Shown here piece by piece: positions 7,891 to 15,175 of a stretch of DNA of 32,191 nt. The stretch is taken from the NCBI GenBank assembly GCA_043775075.1, contig JAYVSS010000008.1, positions 1 through 32,191 on the forward strand, read 5' to 3'. The translations under genes and the position numbers were made by a program. This DNA is from JANLQX01 sp043775075 (lineage in GTDB: Bacteria > Actinomycetota > Acidimicrobiia > Acidimicrobiales > JANYDT01). Position 1 is the first letter of the stretch. Each line of letters begins with the position of its first letter. The notes beneath the pieces were generated by a model. That model was not told the DNA's origin. It worked only from the letters and a program-made list of their open reading frames with translations, and made no database searches.

Positions 7891-8181
7891 CTACGGGCAG
7901 GCGCACGGGATGGCGGCGCAGCGGGGGCAGCCGGAGGCGAAGCGGGCGATTGCGTCGGACATCGACAGATCGAGTTGGTTGGCCAGCGACGCCACCCAGG
8001 CGATCACGTCCCCAAGTTCGTGGCGCTGTTCCTCCACGCTGCCTTTGCGGGCGGCCTTGGCCAGTTCTCCGACCTCTTCGGCCAGCCAGGCCACGGTGGC
8101 CGCCTGACCTCGGGCCCGGTCACGGCGGCCGTAGGTGGACTCGATCAGGTGCTGGAACTCGTCGAACGTCACGCCGAACAT
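7891..8181 (-). CDS. MazG-like nucleotide pyrophosphohydrolase, small, Cys-rich tail
   Basis: 96 residues from the ATG at 8181. A start further upstream would run the frame into the tRNA gene and its terminator, so I reject it. The pattern WLAEEVGELAKAARKG ... HELGDVIAWVASLANQLDL is the MazG/all-alpha NTP-PPase signature: EExxE followed by ExxD, which bind magnesium. Such enzymes hydrolyse nucleoside triphosphates to monophosphate and pyrophosphate, often as house-cleaning. The C-terminus has CPRCAAIPCAC, a compact Cys cluster that could bind zinc and that also occurs, as I recall, in a subset of small MazG proteins. It is transcribed toward the MFS gene and away from the tRNA-Pro terminator. 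Confidence 0.88.
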   Translation of the reverse strand: MFGVTFDEFQHLIESTYGRRDRARGQAATVAWLAEEVGELAKAARKGSVEEQRHELGDVIAWVASLANQLDLSMSDAIARFASGCPRCAAIPCACP

Positions 8182-8233
8182 CGTCGCACCCGCTCCGAAG
8201 CAGGGTGTCGCACCGAAGTTTGCCGGGGGCGGG

Positions 8234-8269
8234 AAAAAACAAAACCGCCGCCCTCGGTGGAGGACGGCG
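8234..8269 (-). terminator. Rho-independent terminator after tRNA-Pro
   Basis: On the minus strand a 10-bp stem, CGCCGTCCTC pairing with GAGGGCGGCG through a CACC loop (one G-U pair), is followed directly by GG and the tract TTTTGTTTTTT. It sits 5 nt after the encoded CCA end of the tRNA, so it should end that transcript before the MazG-like gene. Confidence 0.9.
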
Positions 8270-8273
8270 ATAG

Positions 8274-8350
8274 TGGTCGGGATGGGGGGACTTGAACCCC
8301 CGGCCTCCACGTCCCGAACGTGGCGCGCTACCAAGCTGCGCTACATCCCG
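8274..8350 (-). tRNA. tRNA-Pro (anticodon CGG), CCA encoded
   Basis: The minus strand folds as a full cloverleaf. The acceptor CGGGATG (8350-8344) pairs with CATCCCG (8284-8278). A D-arm AGCGCAGC..GGTAGCGC follows. The anticodon stem CCACG/CGTGG holds the loop TTCGGGA, giving anticodon CGG, and the T-arm has GGTTCAAGTCC. The discriminator A and CCA are encoded at 8277-8274. A terminator follows at once. Confidence 0.97.
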
Positions 8351-8411
8351 TAGCGAAGGTCAACTGTAGTCGCGGCCACCGTGCGCCCCGTTCGCAGTTT
8401 CCCCTGCGGTG

Positions 8412-8861
8412 TTACCGGGCGGTGGAGTCGGGAGTGGCCCGATAATTCGTTGACGCGTCCGACTGGATCAATTTGTCCAGGAACGTGCCGCCGCTGAGGA
8501 GCGCGGTGGTGGCCCGGCGGAGACGCAGCGGATCGAGCGGCTTGACGAGGTACCCGTCGGCGTTGCACTTCTGGGCGAGAAACACGTCTGAGGGACGGTC
8601 CAGAAGGATGAGCACCGGCACGTGGGGCAGACGTCCTCCGGACTCTTCGTTGCGCAGGTCGTAGGTCACGGCCATGGCGCCCATATTGGAGATTTGGGAA
8701 TCGAGGATGACCAGATCCGGAGTTTTCTCCTCGACCGCCGCCCGCACGGCGGCCCCATTGATCAGGCTACGAACCAAAGCATCGGCGGGAAGGGCACTGG
8801 CGACTTCCTCGTGAACCCAGGCGACGTCAGCGGCGATCAACACATACGGCACGCCCCTCAC
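8412..8861 (-). CDS. Single-domain response regulator (receiver only)
   Basis: 149 residues. The CheY-like fold is visible: VLIAADVAW at strand 1, the phospho-acceptor D54 in LVILDSQ, LILLDRP at strand 4, and the conserved Lys K107 in GYLVKPLDPLRL. No output domain follows; the last 35 residues are polar. The usual acidic pair in loop 1 is reduced to one Asp (D12), and the Thr/Ser switch at the end of strand 4 is replaced in LLDRP, so signalling may be altered. No histidine kinase is nearby. It is 48 bp downstream of the first ArsA-like gene on the same strand and may be co-transcribed with it, with tRNA-Pro beginning 61 bp further on. Confidence 0.88.
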   Translation of the reverse strand: MRGVPYVLIAADVAWVHEEVASALPADALVRSLINGAAVRAAVEEKTPDLVILDSQISNMGAMAVTYDLRNEESGGRLPHVPVLILLDRPSDVFLAQKCNADGYLVKPLDPLRLRRATTALLSGGTFLDKLIQSDASTNYRATPDSTAR

Positions 8862-8909
8862 GATACTGGCCCGGCGTCACTCCGCCATGCTGGAGCGGGG
8901 CAACGAGAA

Positions 8910-10157
8910 TTACGACGCACAGAGCGAAGCGGCGACCTCGGTCAGAGCGGCGAGATCGTGAATGTCCCCGGCTGAAAGGGGGACCTCAGCCACCAACGAT
9001 TTTGGGCCAACGGCATGGCGCAAGGGAGCGAGCACCGCTCGATGGGCGCCCGCCCGCGCATGAATCTCGTACGCCCGTAAGACTGCGGTGCGTAAGGGCC
9101 CGGCCGACACGGGAATCGCCGGAAGCGGATCGATGGGGAGCTGCACGCGGTTGGCGACCAGCGCGTCGACGCGAAGGCCCATGCGAGCCAACTCCCCGGC
9201 GAAGAATATGGCTTCCTCGACCGGTTCGATGCGGGGAGTGGTGACGAGGACCCAGGCGGTGGCGCCGTTCCGCAACAGAGCGAGCGACGCCTGGGCCCGT
9301 TGACGAAACCCCTCCTCCATCCCATCAAACGCTCGAAAGAACGCCACAGCATCGCCGATGACCTCCGATCCCACCACCTTGCCGAGCCCGGCGAGGGCGG
9401 CCTGGGTCGCCACTCCGACGACCCGGAACCCGCTCCGGGCGGGGGCCATCATCGCCCGGAACACCCGGTTGTCGAGGAACCGGGTAAGGCGCTCGGGGGC
9501 GGCCAGCACATCGAGGGCGTTGCGGGTTGGCGGAGTGTCCACGATGACGCAGTCGAACGGGGCGATCGACGCCCCGGAGGCGTCTCGGGGATTGGTTACC
9601 AGCTCGTGCAATTTCTCCACCGCCATGTATTCCTGCGTACCCGACAGAGCCCCGGAGATGTTTCGGTACAGCGGATTCACGAGGATGCGCTCGGCCCGCT
9701 CGGCCGACGGGGCATGCAGGCGCACGAGGTCGTCAAAGGTGGCCCGGGCGTCGAGCATCATCGCCCACAGTTCGCCCACTCCCCCGGTCTGCCCGGCGAT
9801 CGGCGCCCACCAGTTGGCTCGTTGCCCTTCGGCCGCGGCGTTCATCCCGGTCGCCACCGCCGACAGATCGACGCGTTGCGGTTGATTGCCCAGCGCGGCC
9901 AAACCCAGCGCATCGGCCAGGCGGCGAGCGGGATCAATAGTGACCACCGCAACGCGTCGACCGCTCAGTGCTGCCGCCACTCCGAGGGCCGCGGCCATCG
10001 TGGTCTTGCCGACGCCACCCGCGCCGCAGGTCACGATGACCCGTCGGTTGCGAACGAGTTCGGCCAGCCCACCAACGCGGCCGACGCCGTCGTGGCTGCC
10101 GGAGCCGTCATCGCCGTCGGAGCCGTCGGAGCCGTCGGAACGGGGGACCGCGCTCAC
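8910..10157 (-). CDS. ArsA/GET3-family ATPase (second of a pair)
   Basis: 415 residues. The P-loop CGAGGVGKTTMAAALG (about residues 45-60) is followed by the family block VTIDPARRLADALG and by DCVIVDTPPTRNALDVL, the switch II/Walker B region. ArsA/GET3 proteins are dimeric ATPases that drive anion export or protein targeting to membranes. The first P-loop Lys typical of this class is Ala here (AGGVGKT), whereas the partner upstream has it (KGGVGKT). The N-terminal 40 residues are Asp/Gly/Ser-rich from a 9-bp repeat. The start ATGA overlaps the stop of the partner by 4 bp, implying translational coupling and likely an unequal heterodimer, like mycobacterial Rv3679-Rv3680. No arsenite-binding Cys pattern or ars genes are present. 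Confidence 0.93.
   Translation of the reverse strand: MSAVPRSDGSDGSDGDDGSGSHDGVGRVGGLAELVRNRRVIVTCGAGGVGKTTMAAALGVAAALSGRRVAVVTIDPARRLADALGLAALGNQPQRVDLSAVATGMNAAAEGQRANWWAPIAGQTGGVGELWAMMLDARATFDDLVRLHAPSAERAERILVNPLYRNISGALSGTQEYMAVEKLHELVTNPRDASGASIAPFDCVIVDTPPTRNALDVLAAPERLTRFLDNRVFRAMMAPARSGFRVVGVATQAALAGLGKVVGSEVIGDAVAFFRAFDGMEEGFRQRAQASLALLRNGATAWVLVTTPRIEPVEEAIFFAGELARMGLRVDALVANRVQLPIDPLPAIPVSAGPLRTAVLRAYEIHARAGAHRAVLAPLRHAVGPKSLVAEVPLSAGDIHDLAALTEVAASLCAS
10113..10139. repeat. 9-bp tandem repeat, three copies, at the N-terminus of an ArsA-like gene
   Basis: Three head-to-tail copies of GCCGTCGGA. A diverged copy lies just before them. They encode the Ser-Asp-Gly repeats at the start of the ArsA-like protein, and the frame is preserved by the 9-bp unit. 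Confidence 0.85.
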
Positions 10158-11107
10158 GACCGGACTCTCGCGTCGATCATGGCCAGGGAGGCAACGAACG
10201 CCGTCCCGAGGGCGGCGTAGTCCACGACGTCGAGACCAACACCGACGCGCTCCGGGAGCACGATATGGGGCAATGGCAGGCCGGCGGACAGACGCTCGAC
10301 CTGAGCGTGTTGGGCAAGCGCGCGCTCCCGTTCCACGGCGAGGGCGTGGCCGACGGCCGCGCGCTCGGCTGGGTCCAGGCGGGCCAGCGCACCGACGGGG
10401 ACGGCTGGCGGAATGTCGAGAAGGGCATTGATGACAACCGGGGCCAGGGCCACGCCGATGGAGTCTTCGAGGGTGAACGCCGTCTCGATCGTTTCGTTGA
10501 CCGGGGTTTCCTCGGCCAGCGTCACGAGCAGGACGCGGCAGCGATCGTGATCTCCGAGAATCGCCAGGACCTCCTCGGCCTGGCGGCGAATCCGCCCACT
10601 TCCCACCGATTCCGCCAGCGCCGACGCGCTCCGGAGGAAGGTGACGGCGTGCCCGGACGCTGGCGTGTCGAGGATGACGAGATCGTGACGGTTCTCGGTC
10701 ACCAGCTGCTTCACCTTGCCCAGTACGAGCAGGTCTTTGATTCCCGGGGTGGCGGTGGCGATGACGTCAACGACACCGTTGGAGGCCAGTTTGCGGGCCA
10801 GGCGCCCCATGCCGTGGTCCGAGAGATATTCGACTAGAGCGTCGTCGGCAGTGAGGGTTCGACCACGAATTTCGGCCCGGCCGCTCGCCGGATGGGCTGC
10901 CAGAAGTACCTGTTCGTCATAGGACAGTCCGCTGATACCAAACGCCATTGCCGCCCCGTGTTTGCCGTCCACATCGGCCAGCAGGACCGACCGTCCAAGT
11001 TCGGCTGCCACTCGGGCCACGGTTGCGGCCACACTGGTTTTGCCGACCCCGCCCTTCCCGACGACGAGGAGGAGGCGAACGGTGTTGAAGAATTGCTCTA
11101 CCTCCAC
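10154..11107 (-). CDS. ArsA/GET3-family ATPase (first of a pair)
   Basis: 317 residues from GTG 11107. It opens with the deviant Walker A motif VVGKGGVGKTSVAATVA, including the signature Lys used across the dimer interface, then VLLADVDGKHGAAMAFG and DLVILDTPASGHAVTFL (switch/Walker B). The segment PGIKDLLVLGKVKQL is typical of the actinobacterial ArsA-like pair. Role: an ATP-driven dimeric switch associated with the membrane; the client is unknown. It overlaps the second ATPase by 4 bp. It is divergent from the NfeD-like gene with only 29 bp between the two start codons, so the promoters must overlap or lie inside the opposite gene. Confidence 0.93.
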   Translation of the reverse strand: MEVEQFFNTVRLLLVVGKGGVGKTSVAATVARVAAELGRSVLLADVDGKHGAAMAFGISGLSYDEQVLLAAHPASGRAEIRGRTLTADDALVEYLSDHGMGRLARKLASNGVVDVIATATPGIKDLLVLGKVKQLVTENRHDLVILDTPASGHAVTFLRSASALAESVGSGRIRRQAEEVLAILGDHDRCRVLLVTLAEETPVNETIETAFTLEDSIGVALAPVVINALLDIPPAVPVGALARLDPAERAAVGHALAVERERALAQHAQVERLSAGLPLPHIVLPERVGVGLDVVDYAALGTAFVASLAMIDARVRS

Positions 11108-11136
11108 GTGTTTTCACTTCTCTCGAAAGTCTCCCT

Positions 11137-12531
11137 GTGCGCCTCCTCACGCTACGTGCCACCCGGCGCAATGCCCGACGAACCGCCCGACGAACCGCCC
11201 GACCAACCGCCCGACCAACCGCCCGACGAACCGCAGTAACCGGACGCCGTTTTTTCCGGTCGTTGGTCCTGTCGACGGTGTTTGCCGCCACGTTCGCCGC
11301 AGCAGTGTCGGCGGCAACTGCCCCGACGAAGGCGACCACGGGGACGAGCACCGCTACGCGCCCGTCGAGAGGAGTCAACGTGATCGAAGTGACCGGATAT
11401 ATCGATCCAATCATGAAGCGCTTCATCCTCGAATCGATCGACAAGGCCGTGGCCGACAAGGTCGAGGCCCTGGTCATCCAGCTGGACTCGCCGGGTTCGT
11501 TGCTGCCCCAGGCTCAGCTTGACCTGCTGGAGTTGAAGATTCGCAAGGAGTCGCGCGTTCCGATCGCAGTATGGGTTGGCCCGCTCGGTGCCCGGGCCCA
11601 GGGTGGCGCCGCGCGCCTGGTGGCAGCAGCTGATTTCGTCGGTATGGCGCCGTCCACGAAGATTGGAAAGTCGACTCCGGGGATCATCAACGACGACGCC
11701 CTCGTCGGCCGGACCTTCACCGAGACCCAAGCCGCCAAGGCCAAGCTCATCCAGAGCAACGCTCCGGTGCTCGTGCAGTTCGTGGGTGAACTCGACGGCA
11801 CCAAGCTTGATGGCAAGACTCTCGACACCGCTTTTCCGGCGACCGAGGCCAATGGGAAAAAGACCGCCCGGGTCAACGCTGTGCGGTTCGCCAAGCTCAA
11901 TCTGCTCGATCGCCTGCTGCACACCGCCGCCAATCCGTCCGTGGCCTATCTCCTCTTCGTGATCGCCCTGGCGCTGTTCGTGTTCGAGTTCTTTACCGGC
12001 GGGATCGGGATCGCCGCGTTCGTCGGGTTGGGGGCATTTGTGCCGGCCATTGCCGGTCTGGGGGCGTTACCGACGCGCCCTCTCGGGGTGATCTTGATGG
12101 TGATCGCCATGCTCGGATTTGCCATCGATGTACAGGCCGGCTCGCCTCGCTTCTGGACGGCGGTCGGTACCTTCGGCTTGGTGGTTGGCTCGCTCGCCCT
12201 TTTCACCGGCGGCGTGAAGGTTCCGTTGTACATCATCGCCGTCATGGTGGTCATGGTGGTTCTGTTCATGGTCAACGGCATGCCGACGATGGTTCGCACC
12301 CGATTCGCCACCCCCACCATCGGCCGGGAGGCGATGATCGGTGAAGTGGGGACGGCGATCGAGGCTGTCGGTCCCGAAGGAGTCGTGCGGGTCATGGGGG
12401 CGCCGTGGCGGGCCCGGACCAATCGGGCCACCCCGATCGGCGTCGGTGACTCGGTCCGGGTGGTGGCGGTGGACGGGCTGCTGCTGGAGGTGGAGCCATT
12501 GCAGGGTGGGGCAAAAGACGCGGGGCACTGA
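11137..12531 (+). CDS. NfeD-like membrane protein with degenerate ClpP-class protease domain
   Basis: 464 residues from GTG 11137; the start is uncertain because the first 33 residues are an Arg/Thr/Ala repeat. A signal peptide (RSLVLSTVFAATFAAAVSAA) follows. The soluble domain at about 80-260 matches the NfeD protease region (VNVIEVTGYIDPIM, IQLDSPGSLL, VWVGPLGARAQGGAARLVAAADFVGMAPSTKIG). The residue aligned with the serine nucleophile (AASAG in typical members) is Gly (about 156) in ARAQGG. The helix that normally bears the catalytic Lys (AYIRSLAE..GRN) cannot be found. Five or so membrane helices span about 268-380, and a C-terminal OB-fold (NfeD domain) spans about 395-455. Known members act with stomatin-like proteins in membrane quality control. 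This one is likely a scaffold rather than a protease. Confidence 0.88.
   Translation: MRLLTLRATRRNARRTARRTARPTARPTARRTAVTGRRFFRSLVLSTVFAATFAAAVSAATAPTKATTGTSTATRPSRGVNVIEVTGYIDPIMKRFILESIDKAVADKVEALVIQLDSPGSLLPQAQLDLLELKIRKESRVPIAVWVGPLGARAQGGAARLVAAADFVGMAPSTKIGKSTPGIINDDALVGRTFTETQAAKAKLIQSNAPVLVQFVGELDGTKLDGKTLDTAFPATEANGKKTARVNAVRFAKLNLLDRLLHTAANPSVAYLLFVIALALFVFEFFTGGIGIAAFVGLGAFVPAIAGLGALPTRPLGVILMVIAMLGFAIDVQAGSPRFWTAVGTFGLVVGSLALFTGGVKVPLYIIAVMVVMVVLFMVNGMPTMVRTRFATPTIGREAMIGEVGTAIEAVGPEGVVRVMGAPWRARTNRATPIGVGDSVRVVAVDGLLLEVEPLQGGAKDAGH
11174..11233. repeat. 12-bp tandem repeat, five copies, near the start of the NfeD-like gene
   Basis: Five head-to-tail units of CCCGACGAACCG (units 3 and 4 have CAA for GAA). 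In the NfeD frame they encode Arg-Thr-Ala-Arg/Pro repeats before the signal peptide. They may instead be an untranslated spacer between the divergent ArsA and NfeD genes if the true start is downstream. Confidence 0.93.
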
Positions 12532-12617
12532 GCCGGGTCTGGCGGCGCGGGGGCGGGAGCGTCGTGCGAAAGATGCCGGGCACTGAGGAGGCCGTCAAGT
12601 TTTTTCGCTCGACCCCT

Positions 12618-12633
12618 TGTGTCGGGCGTCACA
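12618..12633 (+). promoter_or_regulatory. CRP-like palindrome upstream of whiB
   Basis: TGTGT-N6-TCACA, i.e. TGTG and CACA with 8 bp between, differs at one position from the CRP consensus TGTGA-N6-TCACA. It lies 42 bp before the WhiB start codon. Possible -35 TTGTGT (12617-12622) and -10 TACGCT (12640-12645), 17 bp apart, overlap it. In mycobacteria a CRP protein controls whiB1, so the placement is meaningful but unproven. Confidence 0.45.
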
Positions 12634-12675
12634 CGTGGGTACGCTTTCCTCGACCGATCTGGGGGGAGGGTCCAT

Positions 12676-12939
12676 ATGTTGCAACTCAACGAGAGCCACA
12701 CTTGGCAGGGCAGAGCCGCCTGCCGGGGACCGCAGTCCAATATTTTCTTTCCGCCGAACAGTTTCGAGCGCAAAGACGAAAAGGACCGACGGGAATACAA
12801 CGCCAAGGGAATCTGTGCTTCGTGTCAGGTTCGCCAGGAATGCCTGGACTACGCCGTCGCAATCCGTGAACCTCACGGTATCTGGGGCGGACTTACCGAA
12901 GGCGAGCGACGCTCATTGTTCTCGCGGTTAGCGGGATGA
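12676..12939 (+). CDS. whiB: WhiB-family iron-sulfur transcriptional regulator
   Basis: 87 residues from ATG 12676, preceded by GGAGGG (12665-12670) at 5-nt spacing, which selects this start over a longer in-frame one at 12619. The four cluster ligands are C16, C47, C50 and C56 (C..CxxCx5C), followed by the family turn GIWGGLTEGERR and a short basic end. WhiB proteins bind a 4Fe-4S cluster sensitive to oxygen and nitric oxide and act on transcription by binding the primary sigma factor. Size and motif resemble WhiB1/WhiB2-type proteins; the exact orthologue is not settled. The long acidic/basic stretch between the first Cys and the CxxC (about 30 residues) is slightly longer than usual. A CRP-like site lies upstream. 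Confidence 0.96.
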   Translation: MLQLNESHTWQGRAACRGPQSNIFFPPNSFERKDEKDRREYNAKGICASCQVRQECLDYAVAIREPHGIWGGLTEGERRSLFSRLAG

Positions 12940-13002
12940 CCAACGTATTTGCGTTGACCGTCCGGTAGGTCTCGGCCCATCCTCGGGGGAGGGGTGGCCG
13001 AA

Positions 13003-13018
13003 GTAGGCGCTCGCCTAC
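13003..13018. repeat. Perfect 16-bp inverted repeat between whiB and hydrolase
   Basis: GTAGGCGCTCGCCTAC: a 6-7 bp stem with a tiny loop, 64 bp after the whiB stop and 62 bp before the hydrolase start. No T-tract follows. It could be an operator for the hydrolase or a weak terminator. Confidence 0.4.
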
Positions 13019-13080
13019 AGCTCCAATCAAGATGAGCCGTTACGTTTTGTACAGCTCGCTGCGTTCTCCCCACCTAACTC

Positions 13081-13974
13081 ATGCCCACACCGACACTTCA
13101 TATCGTCACATCCGAGGCCGGTTCGCCCCCCAAGGCGAACGCTGGTCACCGCCATCTGATCTCGATCGATGAGGTGCGCGTTGACACCAAAACCGTGCGT
13201 TACACGGTGGGCGGCGAGGGTCCGACGGTCTTGTTTCTGCACGGCTGGGGCCTTGGCCACCACGCCTACCGGTCGGGGCTGCGTCGCCTCGCTGGCCTCG
13301 GATACCACGTCGTCGCTCCCGCGCTTCCCGGCTTTGGGGGTACTCCCGATCTGGAGCCGGGCAATCGGACCTTCGTCGGGTATGCCCGGTGGGTGACGCG
13401 TTTCGTCAAGGCCACGGGCGTCGCGCCCACCTTGATCGTTGGGCATTCGTTCGGCGGCGGTGTGGCCATTCGCGTGCTCGCCGACAATCCCGGATTCGCC
13501 CAGGGGTTAGTGCTGCTCAACAGCGTTGGCGGGGTGTGGCGCCAAGACGAAGCGGGCGAGCGGCCCATGTCTGATCGCCCGTTCTGGGACTGGGGTAAGG
13601 GGATTCCCTCCGATGTTGCGGGACTCCTGGGGTCGGCGGTGAGCGTGCTGCCCAGCGTGCTGGAGGACCTTCTTCCCAATGTTCTGCGTAATCCGTTTGG
13701 CGTGGCCAAGGTTGGGCGCCTCGCTCGCACCGCCGACCTCTTGGCCGAACTGGCCACGGTCGCTCAGCGGGGGCTACCGATCTCGCTCGTGCACAGTGAG
13801 GGCGACGGCGTGATCCCCGCCGCTAGCCACCAGTCGTTGTGTGAGGCCGCGGGCGTCGAAGGCCGAACGGTGAAAGGCATCCATTCCTGGCCGCTGACTA
13901 ATCCCACGCTGTTTGCTGAGTTGGTTGCCGCCGCCGTAGTGGGCGCCCGTCAGCGCGCCACGGCCACGGCCTGA
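13081..13974 (+). CDS. Alpha/beta hydrolase
   Basis: 297 residues from ATG 13081; no clear ribosome binding site is visible, so a leaderless transcript is possible. The oxyanion-hole block FLHGWGLGHHAY, the nucleophile elbow VGHSFGGG (S123), the acid in SEGDGVIP (D242) and the His in GIHSW (H268) complete the catalytic triad of the alpha/beta hydrolase fold. A lid segment of about 60 residues (160-220) lies between them. The substrate cannot be inferred: lipase/esterase, haloperoxidase-like or C-C hydrolases share this pattern. It is followed 39 bp later by the alcohol dehydrogenase on the same strand, so the two may be co-transcribed. Confidence 0.93.
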   Translation: MPTPTLHIVTSEAGSPPKANAGHRHLISIDEVRVDTKTVRYTVGGEGPTVLFLHGWGLGHHAYRSGLRRLAGLGYHVVAPALPGFGGTPDLEPGNRTFVGYARWVTRFVKATGVAPTLIVGHSFGGGVAIRVLADNPGFAQGLVLLNSVGGVWRQDEAGERPMSDRPFWDWGKGIPSDVAGLLGSAVSVLPSVLEDLLPNVLRNPFGVAKVGRLARTADLLAELATVAQRGLPISLVHSEGDGVIPAASHQSLCEAAGVEGRTVKGIHSWPLTNPTLFAELVAAAVVGARQRATATA

Positions 13975-14013
13975 CTCCCGGCTGAGAGCCCGAAACCTGG
14001 CAAGGTGGTAGCT

Positions 14014-15066
14014 ATGCGTGCTGTCGTCCTTCGAGACCATCAGATGCACCTCGAAGAGTTGGCGAATCCCACCCCCTTGGCCAGTCAGGTGCTGGTGCAA
14101 ACAAAGGCGTGCGGTATTTGCGGGTCCGATCTCCATTTCGTTCGTCACGCCGAGAAGATGTTGGCGTTGGCCAGAGACGGCGGGAGCATCAGCACCCTTG
14201 ATCTGTCCCGGGGCGTAGTCCTCGGTCACGAGTTCGTCGGCCAGGTGCTCGAGGTGCGGACCGACAGTATGACTCCGGCCAAAGTCGGGGATCGGGTCGT
14301 GGCCATGCCGGTGAATTTCGTCGGCGCGCCGGTTCCGGAGAACATGCGCGCGGTGGGGTATTCGAACGACTATCCCGGGGGGTACGCCGAGCAGATGGTG
14401 CTCTTTGGCCCGCTTCTCCTGGTCGTTCCAAACGGTCTCTCCACGGAAATCGCGGCGTTGACTGAGCCGATGGCTGTCGGTCTGCACGCCGTCAATAAGT
14501 CAGGGATCGTCGCCGGTGGATCGGCCGTCGTACACGGCACCGGTCCCGTCGGGCTGGCGGTCATCGCCGCCCTGCGCCTCGTCGGAGTGGAGGTCATCGT
14601 GGCCGCGGACTTCTCGCCGAAACGACGGGTTTTGGCGGCGATGATGGGTGCCACCGAGACCGTAGATCCGCGAGTCGAGGGGGCGATGGACGCCTGGACA
14701 CGAGTGACGGGGGCGACGCTGGCCGCCCAGGGTGGCCTCGTGCAGTTTGAGTGCGTCGGCGTGCCCGGGATGATCGACGAAACAATGCGTCGGGCCCCAC
14801 GCCACGGTCGGGTCACCGTGGTCGGCGCATGCATGGAGGCCGACCGGATGACGCCGATGTTCGGCATCAACAAGGAACTTCAGCTCACGTTCGTCCTCGC
14901 CTATTCACCTGACGAGTTCGCCGCCTCCCTGCACAATTTGGCCGAGGGACGCATCGACGCGGCGCCGCTCATTACCGGGACCGTGGATCTGGAAGGGGTG
15001 GCCCAGGCCTTTGTTGACCTTGGCGACCCGGAGCATCACGCCAAGGTGATGGTGATTCCCGGGTAG
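14014..15066 (+). CDS. Zinc-dependent medium-chain alcohol dehydrogenase
   Basis: 350 residues from ATG 14014, with AAGGTGG 5 nt upstream; GTG 14005 is an alternative that would sit inside that ribosome site. The catalytic zinc residues are seen in CGICGSD (C36) and GHEFVG (H72, E73). The lobe that normally holds four structural-zinc cysteines is replaced by a Cys-free loop (residues about 98-125), so only the catalytic zinc is expected. The nucleotide fold has VVHGTGPVGLAVIAAL and VIVAADFSPKRR; the Asp-Phe after strand 2 suggests NAD preference. It oxidises alcohols or reduces aldehydes; substrate unknown. A 55-bp duplication including its stop codon follows. Confidence 0.93.
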   Translation: MRAVVLRDHQMHLEELANPTPLASQVLVQTKACGICGSDLHFVRHAEKMLALARDGGSISTLDLSRGVVLGHEFVGQVLEVRTDSMTPAKVGDRVVAMPVNFVGAPVPENMRAVGYSNDYPGGYAEQMVLFGPLLLVVPNGLSTEIAALTEPMAVGLHAVNKSGIVAGGSAVVHGTGPVGLAVIAALRLVGVEVIVAADFSPKRRVLAAMMGATETVDPRVEGAMDAWTRVTGATLAAQGGLVQFECVGVPGMIDETMRRAPRHGRVTVVGACMEADRMTPMFGINKELQLTFVLAYSPDEFAASLHNLAEGRIDAAPLITGTVDLEGVAQAFVDLGDPEHHAKVMVIPG

Positions 15067-15130
15067 TGATGGTGGTGCGGCCTGCGTGTGGTGGCGATCG
15101 GGCAGAGTGATTCCCGGGTAGTGATGGTGG
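15052..15130. repeat. 24-bp direct repeat covering the dehydrogenase stop codon
   Basis: GTGATTCCCGGGTAGTGATG (first 20 of 24 bp) is present at 15052-15075, spanning the TAG stop, and again at 15107-15130. The 55-bp offset indicates a local duplication of the gene end. Confidence 0.92.
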
Positions 15131-15175
15131 CAAGCTTGCCGCTGGGAAACGCAGGGCCTCCGGTAGCCTGTTCGC

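Noticed and set aside
8182..8334. N-terminal extension of the MazG-like protein
   Set aside because: It would run through the tRNA-Pro gene and its terminator; the MazG domain begins at the Met at 8181.
11171..11239. Short peptide of Pro-Asp-Glu repeats starting at ATG 11171
   Set aside because: It is only the alternative frame of the 12-bp tandem repeat, without a ribosome binding site.
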